This document shows, piece by piece, positions 35,601 to 47,600 of a stretch of 64,000 nucleotides of DNA. Every line of letters begins with the position of its first letter. Position 1 is the first letter of the stretch. The DNA comes from Phorcus lineatus (taxonomy: Eukaryota > Mollusca > Gastropoda > Trochida > Trochidae): positions 38,909,484 to 38,973,483 of the forward strand of contig OV121095.1 of the NCBI GenBank assembly GCA_921293015.1, given 5' to 3'. The position numbers were made by a program, and so were the translations under genes. A model generated the notes under the pieces. The model was not told the origin of the DNA. It saw only the letters and a list, made by a program, of their open reading frames with translations, and made no database searches.

Positions 35601-38600
35601 GAAGACATTGTAATATAATTAGAAACAATAGACTATGCTTACAATGTAATGAAGGCTATATTGAGGATGAATACCATTTTCTTCTTGTGTGTTCGAAATT
35701 TAAACAACTTCGCTCTAAACATTTACCTAAAATATATTGTAAAAATCCAAATAAAACAAAATTTAAGTGTCTCATGACATCATCAGATTGTAAACTTATC
35801 AATGATTTGGCATGTTTTATTTATCATGCAATGAACCAACGATGTTAGAGGTGATATTTACACCGTACACACCTGTTCTTGTCATGTGTAATGATGTAAC
35901 AACTTATGTAGTTATGGGCCGATGGCCTTCACTTCAGTAATAAAATATTGAAGAGAATGGACCATTTCGTTCACCAACCTCAGCGCTAATCAATCATGAA
36001 AAAAGGGAATGTTCCTGTTTAATATTTGTGAAGAATCTACTTTAACAGCTTTTATTGACACAAATGTACAACCATGACATGTCGTTTCAATTAGTGAACA
36101 GACAGGAACTCTTCACGGTAAAACATTTCGCAACGTTTTCTCTACACGTTATCATTTACTCTTCAGGGTAAGCTATTGACGTTGTCTTTTACGTCAGGTA
36201 ATTATGACGTCACAATGCTGGACATATATAAAGAGCTTGTGTCGAGAGGGTGCGGGCTAAAACGGCACCCGGGCAAAACGGCACCAGGCGAAAACGGCAC
36301 CATTTGGCGAGAACGGCACCGATTCGCGATGGCGGGAACGGCACCAAATAAAAATTTTAATATAACATATTATTCAAATAATACATAAATTATTTAGTAA
36401 CACTAAGCATAAAGTTGTTTATACAATAAATTAATTTACTTTGTTTATACAATAAATTAATTTATTGTATTGCCAATCTTTCGTCAGCACACGTCAATTT
36501 ATTAAGAAAACATCATATCTTTTGTTGTGTTAAGTAGGTTGACTCTAACATAATTGACTGGACTCAATGTCTTAAATGTTACTCTATTTAAACTTGTAAC
36601 GATTATCATTCAATATCATTCCTCACAATGCCTCACCATTGTGCTGTTTGTGACAAGACGGTCAGGAAGAATCAACACGCCATATCTTGTGATGGTTGCC
36701 AACTTTGGACTCACCGTACTTGTGGGACTTGTGGGTTCGCAGAAAGGAAAAAAGAAACTGGTGGACTCCTACGGGTTTTCCTACGTAGTAAGGGTATGTA
36801 TTTTTATAACATTTTATATAATGTTTTAAAATAATGTATACAGTTCATACATAATGATAATATTTTAAGAATATAATTATATAAATTAATAATATATATT
36901 TAGATAATGATATATTGAATAAAATATTTTCGAAATAATAATGTATTTATTTATTTTACAGAAATCAAGTGCTGCGAGAACATACTGGCGCTGCAGTGTC
37001 AGGAATAAGACAACTCGATGTCCAGCGTCCGTAATAGAATTTGGCTCCTCTTTTGAGGAGGGCAAACATCGCCATTGCCATCCCCCGCAACCTGGACAGC
37101 TGACAGCTGTTAGAGTTATGGTAATTGAATGTTAATTCTATATCTTATTCTATATCTAATTATATATCAATAACTAAGTAATGTATCCATTATCATGTGC
37201 TGGATTGATTTGTTTTCTTAATGAATTGCGAGAGTAGTTGTCACGTTGTTTTCTTAGCAAACAAGATATTGCAGTAGATGATTGTTTTCTTTCCATGGCC
37301 CCATTGTGGAGTAGACCAGACTATCAGTGCTTCATTCCTAGTGCTAAATAAATCAACATCAGATCTAATTTATGCGTTTGTTATTCTTTATTATCATATT
37401 GCATTGTTATATTAATAAATATTTATATGGTGCCGTTTTCGCCGGAAAATATTGGTGCCGTTTTGCACAGGTGCCGTTTTCGCTATAACCCGTGTCGAGA
37501 TCACACTCTATTTGTTGAATCATGGAGGGAAAGATGTACTTTTGCGGGTCCTTTACTTTTTTATTGTGTACTCTCACCCTTCCCCCTTGGTACACGATTG
37601 GCAAACACATTTTTTTGTGGCAACCCTGACATGTGAAATAGAAAACATTTCGGGCACAACAGTTCATATTAGAATTGATATTGAATTCTGCATGCCCCCT
37701 AGATTTTCCTTCTGTTAAGTGGTCGCAGGTTTGTTTTTGACCTAATTCACATTTGGTAAAACCTATAATTCATTGATTTGGATGCATGTCAAACTTTTGT
37801 TTGAAAAGTGGGAATCACGAAAAAGCGACAAGTCAAAGAGTCGAAGTTCTTATGTTGGATAGAGCTGTCTTTGACATATACATGGAATACATGTACGACC
37901 GACATTTACATGTACATGTAATTAGACGCAAAAATTCTTAGCTTTCAAACGACGGTTTTTTTTATTATTATTGAAAGGAGGCACCTTTCGTGATTTGGGC
38001 ATTTTATTGAGGCAGATACAATTTTGGGAAGGTTATTTGTATTTATAACAGGATATATGGTTTTGGGCTAATATTTAAGCAATTAGAAATGTATTATACA
38101 TACTCTCTGTCACTTTAAGCTCAAATGAAGCACAGATTACCACGAGCTGGTAAAGTTTTCTAACACGAACATACTAAATGAGAGATTGTGTTATATTATG
38201 AGAACACCTGCTGAAATCGTTTGGGTAATATGCAAATTGTATTTTGTTTAGAACATCACTCGATAACAATACTGTTGATTACCGCCGGGAACAATCCATT
38301 GATCTTTGAAAGAAACAGGGGAAATATCTTCGTTATCTGCTTATCCCAGATAAAATGTAATTTTATCGGTAACAGTAATCGAGTTTTAAAAGTGTCTGTA
38401 AATTGTGAAAGATTTTTCGACTAAAGTGCTATATGACTCGATCATGTGTCAGACACATTAATTGATCGTTTTAACGATGTTGTAGTAATGATTGGCTTCT
38501 ATCAATACACACTAGAAGAAATTCTGTGTTTGGTTTATTGGTTCTCATTGACGTTTTGGACTTATTTCAAATATCATGTATTAAGGTGGTCGCGGAAGTT

Positions 38601-41600
38601 CATTTTATCAACAAGTAATCTGCAAAAAGTAACGATTTGTAAAAGTAAATGAAGAAAAACAAATCCTATCAATTACTCATTATACTACATCAGGAAATCA
38701 TCTTGCAGTGATATATGCAACACTTGATTCCAACATGTAAAATCTCAAATTTATTGATTATTATTTATTCATCATATTCATTTAAATAATTTGTTATTAT
38801 CTTATTATATTGTCACTCTAAATTTCTTTTTTTGTAAAAAGGTAAGAGGTATAAAAATTTAACTAATCTTGACTATTTTATCTTATAATTTTATCGAAAA
38901 TATGTGCAATTGATATTGCCTCTTTTTGATTAATCCAGTTTTGGATAGGTTCACTTTTAGAATGAAATACTATGTTGTTGATGACACAGGGACATGTATT
39001 GTCGAACATAAACGTCTCTATAACAGCCCGAGTCGACGATCAAGCACCTTTTACAATAAAACAAGTATCTGATGTGCAAGCGTTTTGCAACCTGAAGCAG
39101 TAGTCTATAAGTTTAACCTACTTTCATCATCTGTTAGATAAATGCACCCCTACAATCATTGAATAAGTCATTGACGGCATAGATTTGTTAAGGCATTTGT
39201 ATAAACATCTGTACTCCAAAACATTTGTAAACTGATAAAAATATTTCGTTCATTTAGATAATTATGGCTTCTTTTATCCATCAAGTGCGAAAGTTACATT
39301 TGTGTTATCAAGCCCAATTCTGCCACCCCAGTTACCAATAGAATTGAGGCAAGGGCTCCTTAAAATTCTTTGTCTTAACAATTCATAAGGTATACATTGA
39401 TGTTATTCCCCAGCGCAAAGAATCAAAGGTATTTAAATAAAAAATATCACAATTATGACACATCCAAAATCAAATGACATGTGTTTTAAGGGGAGACAGG
39501 TATACCCGATAGTATTAACATACATTGTTTTACATTTCCAGCATTTTTTGAATATAAACTTGCTCTCAGCATTGAGAATTTTTGTTCTGACAATCTTCGC
39601 ATATTTTAGGAAACGTGAAGAATGTATACTTTGAACTGAAATTCAAGGCGCATGTAATCGATGACTAATTTATTGGTTTATTTTTTCCCACTGAAGGTTC
39701 AAACGAGAGGCGACAAAAACGTATTCTGTGCGTGCTGCGGGTTTTGTCCATCACGTACATCGTGACTGGCATACTGACCTCTGTGACAGCGTCTCTCCTC
39801 ATCCTCTTCGCCTTTAGCGCGCCCAAGTTCACCTTCTCTACTGGCCTCCCTCTCATGGTAGGAATACTGGTGAGCATATAATGATTTCCTAGCAAAGTCC
39901 CATTTCATAACTCTTCATGTACGACTGAATGGTTTGGTATGGATCGACAATAAGAAGATAACAGAATACTTTACAAGTCCTTTACAATAACATTTTCATT
40001 TTGCGAGTTAAGTGTTTGGAATTTCATGAGCGAAAGCGAGTTTGATAACCATACCTTTCACTAAGTTAATAAAACAAATTGAACTCAGTTGTGTAATTAA
40101 TGCATGGTATTGGCTTATTCACATCGAGCTTTATTGCATGAAACTCTCCAATTTAACACACACCTGTACCATTATAGCCGGACGGCAACCATTGTAACGT
40201 TAAACTTCATGCACGATAACGACGGTTGGCATGACGCGATAATCTATTAATTGATCATCATGTGATAAAGTTTAAGTGTATCTATTTCTGAAAATTAGGA
40301 GATTATTGTGTGTTCTCGCATTTCACAGCCAAGGTTTCCTGGACTCACATTATTAGGATACAATTGTATGTTAGTATTTGTAGAATATCACACTGACACG
40401 GTTTTCTTTTCTGGGGACAATTAATTTGGTTTTCATACTCCGTGGAGGATAACGTTGACCGTACATTTGCATACGTGAATAAAGTGGTCACACGAAAACG
40501 AAAACAAATGTTTCAAATTGAAACTTTTTGGAATCAAAAGAAGCACTTTTAAACGAAAGGACAATAATTGGTTTAGAAACGCGAACCAATTTCTCTACCT
40601 ACGATAAAAAGGTGTTCACAAAAAAATGGTCGCCCGTGGTTTTTGCTTGATACTTGATTGTTTCCCCTACGACTACGGATAATCAGGTTGAGTAAAGAGA
40701 TATTTTTTATTTTCTGAAGGCAGTTCATTTGGCTTACAGTAATGTTTATTTAGAAATCTAAAAAAATATTCAATCTTTCAAAAAACGTGCTACTGTCCCC
40801 TTTTAAATTTACTCCAGTTCTCACGTGCACCAGGAACAAATTGATATGCTTCAGGTGCTCCTGGGGTCCACGATCCTGTTGTGTATATCACTGAAAACTA
40901 CTCGCTTTAGAATCTACACGTCGCCTCGCTTCTGTAAATGGCAGGTAAGAAAGATTCATACATGTATACAGCTTGCCAAAGGTAAGTGAAATTTACACGT
41001 CGTTGAATGTAATAAGTATTTGTTGTTGAAAGTGTAAGGTGTAAACATAAACAAAGAAAAACGACTGAAAATAACTTTTTATGTGACATATTTCAGGACA
41101 TACCAATTAAGTTTTAAGTATTCTATCTAGTCGAGGCACGTTTATCCGCTTTTACATTGACCGTTATGATAAAGAAAAATATTTAAGAAGGATCAGACTG
41201 TGTAACATAAAAGAACTTGTTTAACGTCATGCCATATCTGAATATATAAAATCCGAATTAATTACCAGTAGGGCCTGCAAGTCTCGTTTCGAACGACCTT
41301 CACCTTTGACTTCCGGGGAATACCTAAACTGAATCACGTTTGAAGCGCGGCTGCGCTAAGTAACCACGTAACTGTACAGTTACGTGATACAAGTCCTAGT
41401 CTGTGGTGACTACTTTGAACTACGATATGGTTTACAGTTTTGCTTTCGGGTGTAATCATTCCTGTAGTAAAAATTCTTGCGCTTTTTTTCGATTTCCTTG
41501 TAAACTTGCGTCAACGGAAAAAGGGGGTTGATCTTGAAGATACGAAAAAATGCCAATAATGCGTATGTTAAACTGGTATGAACATTCATTTTTCGTGAAT

Positions 41601-44600
41601 TGTATTGGCGGGATATATGAAACTGTTCTATTAAGCATATTTCCATCACCATCTACGATCTAAACAATGTTGTTGTTGTAACTGGTATGACTTAACCTCT
41701 CTCCGTTGAAATGATTTCCTGTATGTTTTCTGAAATATTGTGGAAGCAAAGTAGACATTACACAACTGGGGCTGAGAAGTGTCCTCTTTTAGATTTAATT
41801 GATAGTTTAATCTTACAAAACAAATCACAAAAATAAATAATTATATTAAACAATATATTATATATTTATATTATATATATATATATATATATCTTATAAA
41901 CTATTATGCTCTTTAAATTTGATTTTTATATGGCTGAAATGTTTGAAGTTTGTTTAATTCATTTATGTAGTAAAATGAAACTTTCATGGGAAAAACAACC
42001 AATTAATTACACATTTTTCATCCAATCATTACACAATATATGCATTGTCTCAAGCTCAATAGGATTTGTTAAATGCATAAAGCAAACACATTTCAATTTA
42101 AACTTTATAAGAAGTAATCAATTGCTTGATCAGTGTGTTTAATATCCATTATAACTAAACCATACTGGTCAATGTGTCTGTACACAGTAATTTCAGCATT
42201 CAAATGCTGTGTTCTGATAAAAAAGTGAAAATATTTTCTTTTGTCATGGTACAAAATGTCCTAAAATGGACCACAGAGTCGATCGGGTCTACTTCAGATT
42301 TCAGCATTCAAGTGCCTATCCTTAAAATTAATATATAGATAATACTAAACGGCATCCTGTTTAATAACACTTTCATGAAACAAGCATGTGGTTTGGTATT
42401 TAACGAGCTAAAGCGAGTTAGATACCGATACCTATCAGGAGTTTCATAAAAATGTTTTAAAGGGGACTGAGTTAAGTATTTTATTTACTGTACTCTTTAA
42501 AACTTTACATCAATAAAATTGCAAGAAAATCACTGACATGACCATAGACCGATCCATTTAGCCCCGCCCCTACAGGTTTTCGACCAATCGGCGCGCCGTA
42601 TTTTTGACCTACCTTCCCGCGATCGCTTCCTCGGACATCAACAGGCAACATGGCGGGCTGTCTTTATGACACAGGATTTTCGACCAGACATTTTACGAAG
42701 AAATTGCAGTAATATCAAGTCAATATAGTCGATGGCAGTGTTAGTAACATTGCACAAAGGGTCCTTTATTTCAGAAAAATACATCGGAGACAGCATATCC
42801 GACTCATATCGGAGATGTATCAATAAAATAATGAGAGGTGAGTGCACCATGCTCGGCTTGTTTACATAAATAAAAGTGTGTTTTGGGGGTTATTTCAAGC
42901 TAAATTTTCCAGTACAGTAAAATAAGTTGAATAAATTTAAAGGTAAGTTTGCCTCAGGCGAGGTGAATAAATAGAATCAAATATTCTTTCTCAAATAATA
43001 TATTTCTAAAGGCTAAGTTGAAATAGATCGATAGAAGCCATTTGTTCCCCGACAGGTTGGGGGTGAAACAAATAACAATAATTATTCTAATCAAACATTA
43101 AACAATTTGAAAGCTAAATAGATGTATGAATTGGAAGTTCATAGATTAAAAACTAATTTAATGATATTTTTCCAAGTTTCCATTAGATGTGATACCTATA
43201 AATAGAATGTCAGATTAGATAAAAAAAAAAATAATCTCATGAAAACATTGATGAAATACTATATTCATGGATTATACACAGGCCTAAAGTCTGTGAAAAG
43301 ATCATCTCATTAAAAGGACACTTAATTCTTGAAAAATTCTTCAAAAATTCTTGAAAATATAGACATATAATTGATGACATTCTCTTCATGAATATATAAT
43401 TGTCAAATAAGTTTTCGACAAAGGTGAAATAATTTAATGAATATGACCCTATATAGACACACAATCGTCATGTCTGTATAAAATATTAAAAAACAACCAG
43501 CAAGTGGAACCTTCTAACTAATTCTTACAGTTTGTATTGCTATAGATCTATTATAATGATAATTTGGTCAGACTATTTATTTTATCTGATTTGATAACAC
43601 TGACTTTGTCAAAATGTCTATCTAATAAGTTTAATTAATGTCTTTTTATGTGAACAATCAATATAAACATTGCCAGTTTTTAATTCATTTTGAAAGGCTG
43701 TTAATTATCACTATCATCAAACCATACAATCTTTCATTTATGTAATTTTGCAAACCAACAGAATATTTTCAGGTTTACACCCTTATTGATTGTTAGATGA
43801 AAAGAAAAGTCATTTGGTGCATGAATAAAACACACCCATAAGCTTGTGAATTCTGAATTGAATTAATTATTGTTTCTTCATCAAATGATATTGTTATTAA
43901 AAAAAAGCACATATATCACATTCTCCCTATGAATTGCTATATAGTTAAATATTGATAGTTATCACAAGTTTCATGAGTAAAAACAATTATAACTACTATA
44001 AATACAGGTCATGTCCAGTCACTGGAGGAATGATTTAGTTACAGTTTATAATATATACATAAATACAGTTTTAAAATGATTAAAACAGTCAAAATATTAC
44101 ATGATAGAACACTATAAAGGGAGATAACTGACATGTTACGATGTGTCATAAACTTTCCACGGGATTCAACTCATAGATTCATAAAAGAAGCTTGTTATTT
44201 TCACTGATGCTAGATTGATTTTTTAAAAACGACTGTGTTGAAGGCGAATACAATTTTAGAAAAGATCAGTCTGCGAGATGAAAATCATGTGATCCAGTCC
44301 GTACGTGTTGCTATAAATAGGCAGTGCACGCACACATAATGCTTATGAACCACAGGATTTTACGATTTTTTCAGGGTCATATCCAATCAGTTAATTTTCG
44401 AATATCTGAGTTACTTACCAGCAGTTCTCAGAAATGAAAAACACCTGAAACCATCAGCAAATTTATTGTTGCTCGATTTCACAATTGAATATAAATCAGG
44501 GCCCATTGACGCGACAGAGGACCTGTTTTCGTGTGATGAAATATTTTTAAACAGTTATTTTGTTCCAATTTCTGCAGTTACATTATCAATATACTATATT

Positions 44601-47600
44601 TTCAATAATTCAACCGTTTCTGAGACATGACAAAACTCTAATTAGCCGTAGTCGTCGGCAGATTACTCGTACTCAAAAACACATGTGTCGGACACTTTGT
44701 TTGTCCGAGGTTTGCGGTTGCTAGGGGCGGTCGTTAGGGGGCGGGGCTTAATGGATCGGTCTATTGCGGCTGCGCCGCTAACATTGTGACATAATACTTG
44801 ACAATTATGATGTCATGTCTCTGTCACATCAATTGTTCGGCATGCGATGTTATTAAACAATGTGTAATTACAATTAATGTAGATTTATTAAACAGTGATA
44901 TCTTCAATGGGAGAGTATTAATAAGGTGTAACCTTGAACTGCACTTGCCGACTTACTACCATCCACTCCTAAAAATCTCTTCAAATCAATTCAAGGATTA
45001 TAACATCCAAGAATATATCCTTATTGCTTACACAATACAATAAACACATAAGAAAAAGGCGAGTATGAACTTCTGGAAAGTTTCTACAGGCTGAAAAATC
45101 TAAAACCTGAACCTTATAAGATAGCAACATGGCTTATGTAAGGTGTTCATGATGAATGCATAATGCATAATGAATTCTTTGACAATGTGATGTAGTATGA
45201 AAAAAATACCTGAATAAAACAATGGGCCATGGTGCTATTGTGTACTCTAACTTCCTAAGTTTATGACTCGAGTCTATAATTCTAATTCCAAAGATCCTAA
45301 ACTATGATCAAAATACTATAAACAACACAAATCCCACTGTTTTTCAAATAGTTTGATAAAAAACAAAATCGCACACAAACAAACAAAGTTTATTTCTTTT
45401 TCGTGTTTTACTGGGATATCCCGCGCAACATAGGGGCACTTGACCTCCAACAACACATCATTGACTATGTCGTTTAGTGAGGCTGCTAGAAGACCAGATT
45501 CATGCAGCCATGCCCCTGAAAGTTAACATTATTCATCAATTAATATAATATCACTTAAACATCATCACACACACAAGAGTCATCAGAAGATGACATAACC
45601 TAAAACACTTACAATTGATTGTAAGGCTACAATCAACTGTAACCAATGTTAAAAGAATGGGCTCATTGTAACTCTACAACTGCTTTGTGGAACACGCCCT
45701 GATTATTAATAAGATACTTCTTTGAAATAGATAAAATGACTCTGTGCATGTAACTCTTTATTGTTCACACAACATGTAAGAAATATAAAAATCTCATGTT
45801 GTGGTTAAAGCTTGAAGTTTTATTGATAAGATCAATGTAGAAACGCCAGATAAATTTTTTGTCTCAGGGACACTGAACACTAAAATGACTACCCCCATAT
45901 TTCTAAAGGTCATCAATTGTACGCAAAACTTACGAAGGCAGACTTTCCATGAACCTTACATAGTGTACCCTATTTAGTTATTTTTATAATATTTAAATCC
46001 TTTCAAAACATAACTACTTATTTGTTAGGAGTGTTGTAAACTTTGCTAAATTTCTCAGTTTAAGTGTTTCATGCTCATAATCATCATTCTCATTTTACCA
46101 TTTTGATACATTTTAATATTTTCAAAATTACGAAATTACGAAATTACGAATAATTTAAATGAAGACTTAACTCCCATACATCGACTACAAGTGCATATCT
46201 TTAGTCTAGACTCCGCGTATCTTTACCCGACACAACTGAATTTATCGAACTTACTTGTACTTTGTAGCACTTGTCTCTCATTCTGGCTTGTACTTGGGCC
46301 AACACAACATTCTCCTCAGGATCAAACAGAAACTGTTTGACCCTAGAAGGACTTCAATCAACACACGCTTCGCTCTTCCTGGCCAACTTCTTCGACCCTG
46401 CCACATAGTCTTCCCAGTACACGATGGAAAACGCCATAGTAAATGACAGCGCAAAGGCGCAAAATTTGGAACCAGTTTAGCAAATTCCCCGGAAGTAAGA
46501 TGTCTCGCATGTTCTCGTGACCTACTTACAGGCCCTATTGGGAATTGAATGTAACAACGGCGTAACAACCGTTGTTGGACCTTAATTTATGTCAAGGCGA
46601 GATAGGCGAGTTGGTAAGCTGCTGGCATGGTCAATGATGGCTGTGTTGCCTCATACTGAAGTTGGAATTCGAATCCCGCAACGGAATCGACCAGAGAAAG
46701 TACAAAATGTTTTACAATTGCAGAAAGTGTGATCCCAAATATAACATTGTTACATTAATTACCACATTTATAATGTTAATATGTTATATGGAGATGGAGC
46801 TATTGAATAAACGACTTTGAAACGTTCCACACTCAAAATAAATCGACCACGAGTCTTAACCTCGTTATAAAAATAATCTCTCAGGACTAGTCACGCAGCA
46901 AGAATTTGCACAAAAAGAGGATAAAAAGGTTAACCAAAGCAGTTTACCTTACAGTGTCTTTAATTGGTACAATCCTACATTTTAAATAATTAGGTTGAAA
47001 GAAATAATGAAATAATGAAAGAAAAACTGATATGGTAGAGTTTCATTCCTAGGTCGGCGTGAAATTAATTCACAATTAATATAAACAAATTTAATTAATA
47101 TTTCGTACTCATATACATTGCGATGTTGTTTAACTCCTTTTAATTTCAACTTTCCATAAGTTTTTATTGATTAAATCTAACCTATTTCACTTGTTTTCTT
47201 TCAGTGTGCTCTTCTCTTCTTTTGTCATATCGGAGTGCTCTCCCTTGGAACAGTTAGCCTCATTTTGAGTTTCACCTTCGATCAAGCAACGTTTTCATTG
47301 ATAACAAATTCCAGCCGATTGCCTGCGTTTCCCCTTGGGCTTGGTGCAACTGTGCTTACATTCGTGGATGTTGTGGGTGTTTTGTGCAGTGTTATATTTT
47401 TCTCAGTCCATAAACGTATTTACGACTCCCAAATGGGTCTGCCTCATTGTACACAGAGACGGCGGAATAACGAGGATATGATACAACGAGAAGTGAACTA
47501 TCGACTTATGATGCTAAGCCGCATGCTGCCTCGTTCTGAAAATGGGCACGTGTTGAATACCAAACTAGATATGACGTCATCTGCTGTGCACGAAAAGCAT

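Noticed and set aside
39665-39908. Two minus-strand frames opposite exon 2 of the four-pass gene
   Set aside because: They are shadows of the plus-strand exon, which has matching splice sites and encodes a clear membrane segment.
46590-46690. Functional tRNA gene
   Set aside because: Box A and box B are recognisable, but the acceptor stem does not close and the T arm pairs poorly.
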